64,000 nt of DNA from Trichomonas vaginalis G3 (Eukaryota; Parabasalia; Trichomonadida; Trichomonadidae): positions 20,676,082 through 20,740,081 of the forward strand of contig NC_067207.1 of the NCBI RefSeq assembly GCF_026262505.1. The letters are read 5' to 3'. The notes below the pieces were generated by a model. The model saw only the letters and a list, made by a program, of their open reading frames with translations, ran no database searches and had not been told where the DNA came from. Positions within the stretch are counted from its first letter, which is position 1. Each line of letters opens with the position of its first letter. Both the position numbers and the translations under genes were made by a program. Of the stretch, positions 45,484 to 55,602 are shown piece after piece.

Positions 45484-46365
45484 ATGCAAGTCAGAAATAT
45501 TCAGAACATAGCACCGAGTCTAACTGACAAGAGTATAAAGATATACTATGAACACGTTATGATGAAACCTACCAAAATTCAAGAAAGTCAGTATACTTAT
45601 GAATATCCAAGACACTGGGTAGAGTATATAGGAGGTGAGAAAGCTATTGAAATCAGACAGGTTCGAAGTATTCCAGCAGGAAGGACAATATTATTGAAGA
45701 ACTTTAATGTTTTGAGATATAATGATGAAACAAAGAAGCAAGATAGTTTCCCTGTTGCTGTGTATGTGAACTTAGACACAGGAGATGACATGAAAGTTTT
45801 TAATACAAAACTTCAAACGGTATTGAAAGAACAACTTATAGCAGAAGGGCACCCATTACCATCAGAAGTTAGCATAGCATATAATTTTGAAACAAATGCA
45901 ATAGATTTTAAAGTCGTCTCTGCAAAGAAGTCAGGATTTACATTTAATGAAGCAGATGTATATTCGAATGAAAACTTCAAAGCTATTGCATGGTTAGATA
46001 ATGACGATTGTTTTAAGAAAATATTTAAATACAGTGACTCAACGATGTCAATAGATGACCTTCGTGGAATGTTACCATCGACGTTTACAGTTGAAGGTTC
46101 AGCAGGATTGCTTACAAGATTGTCAATTGGTGGTATTTGGTCTCGTGAGAACATTGTTATAAAATCCAGTATAAGTGAATTTGCTGAAGAATCTATATTA
46201 TGTCTTTTAAACTACATGTATTCGCCGCCGAAGCATTATAGTATAACAAACTTTGTCAGTAAGTTTAACATAAGACTTGTCGAACCTTCTTCAATGAAAG
46301 ATGTTGTGCTACCTAAAGACGGAAAGGATGGACTCATTATTGAGATGATTTTAATAGCATATTAA
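45484..46365 (+). CDS. probable minor capsid/spike protein, E2 copy
   Basis: The ATG at 45484 gives 293 residues matching 15050-15931 (MQVRNIQNIAPSLTDKSIKI through LPKDGKDGLIIEMILIAY). Differences are scattered conservative substitutions, mostly in the middle (VLKEQLIAEG for VVREQLTAEG). Its stop touches the next ATG. The structural role is inferred as for the E1 copy. Confidence 0.6.
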   Translation: MQVRNIQNIAPSLTDKSIKIYYEHVMMKPTKIQESQYTYEYPRHWVEYIGGEKAIEIRQVRSIPAGRTILLKNFNVLRYNDETKKQDSFPVAVYVNLDTGDDMKVFNTKLQTVLKEQLIAEGHPLPSEVSIAYNFETNAIDFKVVSAKKSGFTFNEADVYSNENFKAIAWLDNDDCFKKIFKYSDSTMSIDDLRGMLPSTFTVEGSAGLLTRLSIGGIWSRENIVIKSSISEFAEESILCLLNYMYSPPKHYSITNFVSKFNIRLVEPSSMKDVVLPKDGKDGLIIEMILIAY

Positions 46366-46563
46366 ATGAGTTTGTTCTTGAAGGTCATTCATGATGAAAT
46401 AACTGTTGTAGAAGATGTTAGCAATTGTTCAGACATTTTGAAACGTATAGATGAAATAAGAAAGAAGTTTATGAATGAGAACGTTTATGTTTCATTGACT
46501 TTCTCCAGTAACGAGAACTTTTATGAGATAATGTTGAAGAGAGATGGTTTTAATATGGTGTAA
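46366..46563 (+). CDS. small conserved Maverick protein, 65 residues, E2 copy
   Basis: This is nearly identical to 14852-15049 (two substitutions near the C-terminus, MLKRDGFNMV against ILKRDDFNMV). It is packed without spacing between its neighbours. Function is unknown. Confidence 0.65.
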   Translation: MSLFLKVIHDEITVVEDVSNCSDILKRIDEIRKKFMNENVYVSLTFSSNENFYEIMLKRDGFNMV

Positions 46564-47100
46564 ATGGTAGCTTGGGCAGCTTTAGGCGCAATGGGAACAA
46601 AAGCATTAGCATTTGGAGCAAAAGCACTTGGAGCTTATGACGCAGTAAATAAAATGAGTGGAGGAAGAGTTTCGAAGACATTAGATGCAAATAAAGGAAA
46701 GATTGGAGGCTGGGTTGCAAAGAAGTTAAGATTAAATAAAATAGGGCTCATAAATAAAGCATCCAATTTGGTTGCGACTGAGTCAGAAAATTCTTTAGGA
46801 AAGGACGATGAGTTTGCAAAACACGCAAAAGACTTTAATGACCAGATGAAAGGTGAAACAATGCATTTAAATAGAGTCGATGGAACTAAAGAAAATGTTT
46901 CTTCTCCACAACTTCCACCAGCAGTTCTTCCGTATGGTCCCTATGGAATGTATGGAAACCCTTATGAACGACTATTTGACCCATTGACTGGTGGAAGTAA
47001 TTGGTATCATTACGGCCGAAGAAGAAAGACAGTCAAGTTGGAGACGGCCGTAAAGAAAGCAACTAAAAAGAAACCAAGGAAGAGAGTTATAAAGCAATGA
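46564..47100 (+). CDS. amphipathic/basic virion-type protein, E2 copy
   Basis: The product has 178 residues, the counterpart of 14324-14851 with a few extra residues in the linker (SSPQLPPAVLPYGPYG). The alanine/glycine-rich N-terminus and the basic RRRKTVKLET and KKKPRKRVIKQ C-terminus are kept. As in E1, the stop codon lies at the inner edge of the TIR. A role as a core or pVI-like protein is inferred from composition. Confidence 0.65.
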   Translation: MVAWAALGAMGTKALAFGAKALGAYDAVNKMSGGRVSKTLDANKGKIGGWVAKKLRLNKIGLINKASNLVATESENSLGKDDEFAKHAKDFNDQMKGETMHLNRVDGTKENVSSPQLPPAVLPYGPYGMYGNPYERLFDPLTGGSNWYHYGRRRKTVKLETAVKKATKKKPRKRVIKQ

Positions 47101-47995
47101 ATTCAAGAGAAAGCTAAAGCAATCAGAGTCGCAAAGCGGCTAAGGTAGAAATGAGGTTAGAAATCGGGTTAGATCTAACCTTCTACCCTAAATTTATTTT
47201 TGCGCTATGTTTTCATACGCGTGAAGGTAGTGATATCATTTATTTTTAAGTTTATTTTTTAAAATTATTTTTATATAAATGACAGAACAAAAATAAAGCA
47301 TATCTACTCAACAGGAATGAGACCCTTACTGACTATGTATTCGTTTAATGCTTGATGAAAACAATGGTACATATTATCGTATGGGTATACACAGCGTCTG
47401 TTTCCATCGTCGTCGTATATGTAGAGCTCAAATCCAGTCCAACCTTCTTTTGTACAATATGTAGCTTTATTTAAGTATGCATTTATGTAGATAAGGCAAT
47501 TTTCTTCATCGCTCCAGAAATAATTTTTGTTCTTTGTTGAAATAGTTTTCGTTCCTCTGCGACCATAAGGAATGTATGCAATGAACTTTGCGTCATAAGG
47601 GATTGTAATATATTCAGGGTTTCTTTCATCGTCAATGGGTCTGTCTTTGTTAAAATGCATGTTTCTCAGTTTTACTTGGGTTTTAAACAGCTCACGGAAA
47701 CGTTCTGGGAAAGAGTCATAGTAAATGTAGTCAGACATGTCTTTACAATGAAATAAAAAAGTTGGAAAATAAATAAAATAAGGTTATTTTTATTTAGTGA
47801 GGATGGTAGTGAATTCGTTAGTGAATTCGTTAGTGAAGTCGTTTATGTATCAGACGGTTTTGTAAATATTTAAGGTTAAGTTGGTGTTATGGTTGTGTTG
47901 TAAAATATACGTTACTGGTATCGTAAAGTGTTAAAACCGCTAAGTGGTGTACGGAGGCGCGCAGTGCCGCCGTACCCAAGTTAGGGATACTAACT
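47101..47995. repeat. E2 terminal repeat region, remodelled
   Basis: It starts like the E1 TIR (GCAATGAATTCAA), then has a short insert with GTCGCAAAGCGGC (47124-47136), the BglII-type palindrome (47167-47180), the leader, and a vestige of the TIR gene (ATGACAGAACAAAAATAA at 47278-47295, five codons). An unrelated-looking gene (47304-47738) sits where the TIR gene should be. After GTTAGTGA-type repeats (47810-47850) the tip has the palindrome GTACGG...CCGTAC at about 47949-47976 and ends ATACTAACT. Confidence 0.75.
47304..47738 (-). CDS. TIR-located hypothetical protein, 144 residues
   Basis: The protein starts MSDYIYYDSFPERFRELFKT and is aromatic-rich. Its second half (NKNYFWSDEENCLIYINAYL ... 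ELYIYDDDGNRRCVYPYD) loosely follows the strand pattern of the TIR protein 35477-35761 and the HNH C-terminus, including the DDDGN turn before a final helix. It may be a divergent relative inserted in the opposite orientation in place of the ancestral TIR gene, of which only five codons remain. No enzymatic motif is visible. Confidence 0.55.
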   Translation of the reverse strand: MSDYIYYDSFPERFRELFKTQVKLRNMHFNKDRPIDDERNPEYITIPYDAKFIAYIPYGRRGTKTISTKNKNYFWSDEENCLIYINAYLNKATYCTKEGWTGFELYIYDDDGNRRCVYPYDNMYHCFHQALNEYIVSKGLIPVE

Positions 47996-48227
47996 CATAA
48001 TCATTATTTTTTTTTCATGAAACAATTAACATTTCATTTACTCAATAAAAATTCAATCCAAATTTCAAATACCTTTCACTTAGTAATAGTCTTTTTTGAT
48101 GCAAATATTAATAGGGAGTATGGCCGTTCTTTGGCTCAAAGGTGCTAAACGATGCAAAATTTTATCATCACATAATTTTTCTTTTGACTTAATCTATCTC
48201 AAATGCAGTTCATGACGTCCAGATCGT

Positions 48228-48648
48228 GTAGCTTATGGTGGAACTCAATTAGGTTCGGGTGCAGAAATGAGTCATGAATATCGAAAGGCAGCATCTTTTG
48301 GATTTGGAGGGTCTAATCATTGCGATGGCTGCAGCCCTTATAATCCACGAGGTGGTGCAGGTTGGTATGGAGGAGCTGCTTCTGGTAACGATGGATTAAG
48401 TGCTGCAGGAGGTTCAGGATATGTTTTTGCTATTAACTCTTTTGTTGTTGATAGTTATAATTATAAAAGAGAATATTATCTAAGAAAACCATCAATGAAA
48501 AGTGGAGTTAAATATGGAAATGGTGAAATCAGAATAACACTTCTCGACTATGCAAAGTCGAGAATATAAAAATTCAAGGCTGTGGCTCCCAAGGCATCAC
48601 TTTTGCTCAAATTGCTTCATTCATTACACTACCTACTGTTTCATAATC
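48228..48648 (+). pseudogene. glycine-rich (ALK/LTK GRD-like) gene fragment
   Basis: The fragment begins at AYGGTQLGSG and reads through FGFGGSNHCDGC, GGGAGWYGGAASG and YYLRKPSMKSGVKYG. A one-base deletion (GCAAAG where the next copy has GCAGAAG) shifts the frame, after which GCGSQGITFAQ can be read to the natural stop. The 5' half is missing. The style recalls the glycine-rich domain of ALK/LTK-type receptors, which many protists use in surface proteins. It is non-functional. Confidence 0.75.
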
Positions 48649-48918
48649 ATTATTTTTTTCATGAAACAATTAACATTTCATTTACTTAGTAAAAGCATCA
48701 CACTATTAAGGATACATATCTTTTTTGATGAGACCTTTTTCTAATGCAAATATATACTTTGACTGTGGCCTATATCTCGCTCATTGACGCTAAATGATGC
48801 GCAAATTATTAATTCATCTGTAGATACATTGGCTAAATCATAAATTTAACATACTTGTTTTATAAGTCATTCCTATCTTTTTACTCCTGCTTGACCTCTC
48901 CTTGCATAATTATTAAAA

Positions 48919-49897
48919 TTGCCATTCAAATACAATCTAACAGATAATACCAAAGGAGAAAATAAAGTATATAATTACAAAAATTACGATTATACGTTTG
49001 AATATCCATGTTCATTAACATATGATTGTTCTCCGTATGAAGTTAATTTTCCTCCAGGAAGATATCTTTTGGAAGCCTGGGGGCGCAAGGTGGGTCGTAT
49101 CTTAATAACAACGGTGGTCTAGGTGGGTATTCAAAAGGTATTCTTTTCCTAGAAAAAGAAACAAAAGGATTTTTATATATCGGGGAAAAGGAATGGCAAC
49201 TACAACGAGAGGAATTCAACGAGGAGGATTCAATGGAGGTGGTGATGGAGCTTATTATGACTCAAGAAATTTTTATGGTGCAGGAGGTGGTGGAGCCAGT
49301 GATATTCGCCTCGAAAATGACTCACCTTACCACCGCATTATAGTTGCGGGCGGTGGAGGGGGGTCAGGATATGGATATACAGCTACTTCTAGTTCTCCTT
49401 ATGCTCACAATGCAGGAGGATCAGGTGGTGGAGAAACAGGTGGAGATGGAACACAAAATCATTCATATCGAGATTATGCAGCTTATGGCGGAACTCAATT
49501 AGGTATAGGTGCAGCAAAAAATTATGATTTTCGAAAGGCAGCATCTTTTGGATTCGGAGGAAAGAATCGTTGCTCTGGCTGTGACCCTTATAATTCAGGA
49601 GGTGGTGCAGGATGGTATGGGGGAGATGCTTCGGGATACTATGGTTTTGGCGCTGCAGGAGGTTCAGGATATGTTTTTTCTATTTACTCTTTTGTTGTTG
49701 ATGGTTATAATTATAAAAGAGAATATTATCTAAGAAAACCATCAATGAAAAGTGGAGTTAAATATGGAGATGGCGCAATCAGAATAACACTTCTAGACTA
49801 TGCAGAAGTCGAGAATATAAAAATTCAAGGCTGTGGCTCCCAAGGCATCACTTTTGCTCAAATTGCTTCATTCATTACACTACCTACTGTTTCATAA
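48919..49897 (+). pseudogene. glycine-rich (ALK/LTK GRD-like) gene, two frameshifts
   Basis: This is the most complete of three copies. It reads LPFKYNLTDNTKGENKVYNY, then SPYEVNFPPGRYLLEAWG, before a frameshift at a G run (49078-49083). A second shift near 49180 restores the frame that carries GGGGASDIRLENDSPYHRII, VAGGGGGSGYGY and GGAGWYGGDASGYYGFGAAG, ending ITFAQIASFITLPTVS. No ATG precedes the first codons in frame, only TTG. In the intact family this would be a glycine-rich, possibly surface-exposed protein. The two breaks make it a pseudogene as written. Confidence 0.75.
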
Positions 49898-50361
49898 TCA
49901 TTATTTTTTTTCATGAAACAATTAAAACCAATATTTCTAATTTCAGATACAAATATATGCTTCGACTATGACTTATCCCCCGCTCATTGATGCTAAATGA
50001 TGCAAACTTATATCATCGAAGGAAAATTATTTCCTCTGCAAATATTTTGGCCGAATCCATCTTATTTATAGTCAACAGCATCAACAATTAAGAAATTACT
50101 CTTCAAGAAAGCACAATAGAAACAAAGAACAATTAAATATGAAATGATGATATAGAGTCATTCATGAAAATCAGAAATTATTGTATCAATGTAACTGACT
50201 CAATGAGTTCACCAACCAAAATTCCGAATTAAATTCCGACAATTTATCTTGTTAAACAGTTATATCAGATCTTTGACTTGTTTAATGATTAAAACACTTG
50301 TTTTATAAGCAATTCCTATCTTTTTACTTCTGTTTGGCCTGTACGAATCTAACAATTAAAA

Positions 50362-50661
50362 TTGCCATTCAATTACAAATTAATAAATCCAGCTAAAGGA
50401 AAAAATAAAGTACATAATTACAAAAATTATGAATATGCCTTTTCTATTGATTCTTTCGTTCCTGATGGCTATAATTATAAGGAAGAGTATTTTCTGAGGA
50501 AACCATCAATGAAAAGTGGAGTTAAATATGGAAATGGTGCAATCAGAATAACACTTCTAGACTATGCAGAAGTCGAGAATATTAAAATCGAAGGTTGTGG
50601 TTCTCAAGGCATCACTTTTGCTCAAATTGCTTCATTCATCACATTACCCACTGTTTCATAA
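50362..50661 (+). pseudogene. glycine-rich gene with the glycine core deleted
   Basis: The N-terminal 26 residues (LPFNYKLINPAKGKNKVHNY) are joined in frame to the C-terminal 70 (SIDSFVPDGYNYKEEYFLRK to ITLPTVS), removing the whole glycine-rich centre. The join lies in the TTTTCTATT/TTTTTTCTATT stretch. The upstream flank matches that of the previous copy (TTTTATAAG then TTCCTATCTTTTTACT), so it arose by duplication of a larger unit. The start is again TTG, not ATG. Confidence 0.7.
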
Positions 50662-52170
50662 TCCTTATTTTTGTCATGAAATTAACTGTTAAGGGTCCAC
50701 TGTAAGGCCAAATAAGGTCTATCGTCGTCCCAAAAATATTGCTCGAGATGGTGTTTTACTAAGGCCCAAAACTTAAAAAAACACAAAAAATTAACTTTAC
50801 TCTTTTGAGATCCTTATCAGATATGCATCAATTTGATGCAGTATCGCAGTTCAAATCTGATTTTTTAATGTAGATGTACTCTAACATCCTTTAAAAAATG
50901 CAAAATGATATTAATTAAGCTTTTCATTTCTGTATCATACACGAAACAAAATCGTTCATTATACTAAAATTTATCAAAGTTTGATTAATGAAAAAATACC
51001 CTATAATTTTATGAATATGGCACTTTTCGTCGATTTTCAAAGAATTAAATCGCTTCTATCTCAATAACTAATAAACATATAAGATTTTTGAAAGTATATA
51101 TATAGTGTACTACATCTCAAGATATTATTAATATGTATTAGAAAGAATAATATATTGGATTTTGATATCACAAAATGACTTTTCAATTTATTGTAGTTCC
51201 TCACAGAGTTGAGATTCTACAAAATTCTTTGCAGATAATTTATGAAGGGATGATAGACTAACGAACTATAGATACATGAATTGAAAATAAAAAAATCGAT
51301 TAAATATGAACCTTCATAAACCGTTTAAGAAACTTAAAAACTATTCTTTATTGTTTATTTTGGACGAAGTTTAATATGATTGTGGTTTTATTGGACAATA
51401 ATCGAGTAACGGAAAAATATAACATTTATCTATAAAGTGAAAATTTAGAGGTATATTTCGTAAGATATTTCCTCTCTGATTACAAGAACTATTGTGAGCT
51501 ATCAATCTAATGAAAGAGAGCAGATTTGGCCGTAATGAAAATGCAATACTTCGAAAATCAATGCAAAAAAGATTAATTTGTTAGAAACAATCGACTATGA
51601 CACTGAATTCTAAGAGCAAACGTTTACATTAGGATATTTTGATCATTTCCAAATATTGCAAAATTGCATTTAAACAAGTTAAGGAGAATACTATATTAAC
51701 CGTGTTGTAAGGAAATATAACAATTTTAAAGATTTTGCGACAGAATTTGAAAAAATATGAAAATCAGATATATAAAAATTGAATAAAATAACATTATGAT
51801 GGAATATAAGTAGATGAGCTATTAATGCTGCTATGATTTAAAATTGAGTAGTAATGAAATAGAATTTCGATTAAAAAAATTAATGTAATCGTATGAAAGC
51901 TTTGATCCAAATAATTAATATTCGCAAATATTTTAACCTACTAATAAAATTCTGATTATATTAAGATATTTTAAAAATGAGATTCCAAATTGAATGGTGA
52001 TGGAGATGAAAATTTTTAAAAATATAAATAAGAGGATAAATTGATTGAGATATTAACTAGTAAATATTTGAAAAAGTAAATTATTTGAAATCCTTTAAAA
52101 ATGTTACGGAAAAAGCTATATAAATAAAATGACTGGTGTGGTTGGTTAGCTTAATGTGTAATATCAAAAA
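50662..52170. other. AT-rich stretch with no gene seen
   Basis: There are no open frames of note on either strand, no TIR and no tandem array. It leads directly into the 132-bp satellite. It may hold unrecognised decayed elements. Confidence 0.5.
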
Positions 52171-52195
52171 GAATTAATGGGTGTTGTGAAGTGAG

Positions 52196-55040
52196 CAACT
52201 TTGAGAAGAATCATTTGTGATTCTTGTCAAAGTTGAATCAAAGACAACAATTGATAGACAATTGTTGTCTTTGTGTACAACATTCACTTGAATTATAAAC
52301 AATAACAAGTGTTTGTTGTTCACTGAGCAACTTTGAGAAGAATCATTTGTGATTCTTGTCAAAGTTGAATCAAAGACAACAATTGATAGACAATTGTTGT
52401 CTTTGTGTACAACATTCACTTGAATTATAAACAATAACAAGTGTTTGTTGTTCACTGAGCAACTTTGAGAAGAATCATTTGTGATTCTTGTCAAAGTTGA
52501 ATCAAAGACAACAATTGATAGACAATTGTTGTCTTTGTGTACAACATTCACTTGAATTATAAACAATAACAAGTGTTTGTTGTTCACTGAGCAACTTTGA
52601 GAAGAATCATTTGTGATTCTTGTCAAAGTTGAATCAAAGACAACAATTGATAGACAATTGTTGTCCTTGTGTACAACATTCACTTGAATTATAAACAATA
52701 ACAAGTGTTTGTTGTTCACTGAGCAACTTTGAGAAGAATCATTTTGTGATTCTTGTCAAAGTTGAATCAAAGACAACAATTGATAGACAATTGTTGTCCT
52801 TGTGTACAACATTCACTTGAATTATAAACAATAACAAGTGTTTGTTGTTCACTGAGCAACTTTGAGAAGAATCATTTGTGATTCTTGTCAAAGTTGAATC
52901 AAAGACAACAGTTGATAGACAATTGTTGTCTTTGTGTACAACATTCACTTGAATTATAAACAATAACAAGTGTTTGTTGTTCACTGAGCAACTTTGAGAA
53001 GAATCATTTGTGATTCTTGTCAAAGTTGAATCAAAGACAACAATTGATAGACAATTGTTGTCCTTGTGTACAACATTCACTTGAATTATAAACAATAACA
53101 AGTGTTTGTTGTTCACTGAGCAACTTTGAGAAGAATCATTTGTGATTCTTGTCAAAGTTGAATCAAAGACAACAATTGATAGACAATTGTTGTCTTTGTG
53201 TACAACATTCACTTGAATTATAAACAATAACAAGTGTTTGTTGTTCACTGAGCAACTTTGAGAAGAATCATTTGTGATTCTTGTCAAAGTTGAATCAAAG
53301 ACAACAATTGATAGACAATTGTTGTCCTTGTGTACAACATTCACTTGAATTATAAACAATAACAAGTGTTTGTTGTTCACTGAGCAACTTTGAGAAGAAT
53401 CATTTGTGATTCTTGTCAAAGTTGAATCAAAGACAACAATTGATAGACAATTGTTGTCCTTGTGTACAACATTCACTTGAATTATAAACAATAACAAGTG
53501 TTTGTTGTTCACTGAGCAACTTTGAGAAGAATCATTTGTGATTCTTGTCAAAGTTGAATCAAAGACAACAATTGATAGACAATTGTTGTCCTTGTGTACA
53601 ACATTCACTTGAATTATAAACAATAACAAGTGTTTGTTGTTCACTGAGCAACTTTGAGAAGAATCATTTGTGATTCTTGTCAAAGTTGAATCAAAGACAA
53701 CAATTGATAGACAATTGTTGTCCTTGTGTACAACATTCACTTGAATTATAAACAATAACAAGTGTTTGTTGTTCACTGAGCAACTTTGAGAAGAATCATT
53801 TGTGATTCTTGTCAAAGTTGAATCAAAGACAACAATTGATAGACAATTGTTGTCCTTGTGTACAACATTCACTTGAATTATAAACAATAACAAGTGTTTG
53901 TTGTTCACTGAGCAACTTTGAGAAGAATCATTTGTGATTCTTGTCAAAGTTGAATCAAAGACAACAATTGATAGACAATTGTTGTCCTTGTGTACAACAT
54001 TCACTTGAATTATAAACAATAACAAGTGTTTGTTGTTCACTGAGCAACTTTGAGAAGAATCATTTGTGATTCTTGTCAAAGTTGAATCAAAGACAACAAT
54101 TGATAGACAATTGTTGTCCTTGTGTACAACATTCACTTGAATTATAAACAATAACAAGTGTTTGTTGTTCACTGAGCAACTTTGAGAAGAATCATTTGTG
54201 ATTCTTGTCAAAGTTGAATCAAAGACAACAATTGATAGACAATTGTTGTCTTTGTGTACAACATTCACTTGAATTATAAACAATAACAAGTGTTTGTTGT
54301 TCACTGAGCAACTTTGAGAAGAATCATTTGTGATTCTTGTCAAAGTTGAATCAAAGACAACAATTGATAGACAATTGTTGTCCTTGTGTACAACATTCAC
54401 TTGAATTATAAACAATAACAAGTGTTTGTTGTTCACTGAGCAACTTTGAGAAGAATCATTTGTGATTCTTGTCAAAGTTGAATCAAAGACAACAATTGAT
54501 AGACAATTGTTGTCCTTGTGTACAACATTCACTTGAATTATAAACAATAACAAGTGTTTGTTGTTCACTGAGCAACTTTGAGAAGAATCATTTGTGATTC
54601 TTGTCAAAGTTGAATCAAAGACAACAATTGATAGACAATTGTTGTCCTTGTGTACAACATTCACTTGAATTATAAACAATAACAAGTGTTTGTTGTTCAC
54701 TGAGCAACTTTGAGAAGAATCATTTGTGATTCTTGTCAAAGTTGAATCAAAGACAACAATTGATAGACAATTGTTGTCCTTGTGTACAACATTCACTTGA
54801 ATTATAAACAATAACAAGTGTTTGTTGTTCACTGAGCAACTTTGAGAAGAATCATTTGTGATTCTTGTCAAAGTTGAATCAAAGACAACAATTGATAGAC
54901 AATTGTTGTCTTTGTGTACAACATTCACTTGAATTATAAACAATAACAAGTGTTTGTTGTTCACTGAGCAACTTTGAGAAGAATCATTTGTGATTCTTGT
55001 CAAAGTTGAATCAAAGACAACAATTGATAGACAATTGTTT
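52196..55040. repeat. 132-bp hairpin satellite, 21.5 units
   Basis: Units start at 52196, 52328 and so on every 132 bases (one unit has an extra T near 52745) to a partial 22nd unit from 54969. Copies differ mainly by one C/T site. Each unit is three hairpins: arms of 18 (CAACTTTGAGAAGAATCA and partner), 14 (AAAGACAACAATTG, perfect) and 14 bases (ACAACATTCACTTG, two mismatches), together 116 of 132 bases. Because 132 is divisible by three, long open frames cross the array; they are translated repeat, not genes. Confidence 0.95.
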
Positions 55041-55173
55041 GTCTATGTGTTATAAACACGTGTTATATTTGAAGTTAATCACGTGTTTGTTGTTCACTGA
55101 CAACTTTTTGAGAACTTATCTTTTGTAATACTTTGAAACACAAAATAGCATATTACACTTTTATTTATCTATA

Positions 55174-55602
55174 TGTGTCATTTTGGGAGACATTGTCTAT
55201 GCAAGTCTCCCAGAATGACACATTCATACACAATCTTCTTCTGATTGTGTATCTTTTGTCAACAAAGTGCAACAGTGCACTGTTATTGTGTGCTATGTGT
55301 CATTGTGGGAGACATTGTCTATGCAAGTCTCCCAGAATGACACATTCATACACAATCTTCTTCTGATTGTGTATCTTTTGTCAACAAAGTGCAACAGTGC
55401 ACTGTTATTGTGTGCTATGCGTCATTGTGGGAGACATTGTCTATGCAAGTCTCCCAGAATGACACATTCATACACAATCTTCTTCTGATTGTGTATCTTT
55501 TGTCAACAAAGTGCAACAGTGCACTGTTATTGTGTGCTATGTGTCATTGTGGGAGACATTGTCTATGCAAGTCTCCCAGAATGACACATTCATACACAAT
55601 CT
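55174..55602. repeat. 122-bp hairpin satellite, 3.5 units
   Basis: Units start at 55174, 55296, 55418 and 55540. Each contains an 18-base-arm hairpin (TGTGTCATTGTGGGAGAC with its partner, one mismatch), a perfect 10-base-arm hairpin (ATACACAATC/GATTGTGTAT) and the palindrome ACAGTGCACTGT. It is unrelated in sequence to the 132-bp unit but has the same design. The short frames across it are translated repeat. Confidence 0.92.

Larger units (their letters stand above)
36200..47995 (-). mobile_element. Maverick E2, inverted and truncated
   Basis: From its tip at 47995 (ATACTAACT) leftwards, this element repeats the E1 left half in inverted orientation: the TIR region, the capsid/packaging block, fibre, integrase, KilA-N and hypothetical gene. 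Matching sequence continues to about 36320 (E1 counterpart about 24630), and the left boundary lies between 36025 and 36320. The polymerase, major capsid and second TIR are absent, so E2 cannot move alone. The six bases after the tip, CATAAT, come from a glycine-rich gene end and would be the predicted 6-bp target duplication. The left boundary is approximate. Confidence 0.8.

Noticed and set aside
52174-55003. A 754-residue and a 181-residue minus-strand open frame with perfectly repeated protein units
   Set aside because: The frames exist only because the 132-bp satellite unit is divisible by three; the opposite-orientation array gives the same reading on the other strand, and no unique domain is present.
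52196-55602. CRISPR-like array
   Set aside because: Units are identical along their full length with no variable spacers, no Cas genes are present, and the context is eukaryotic.
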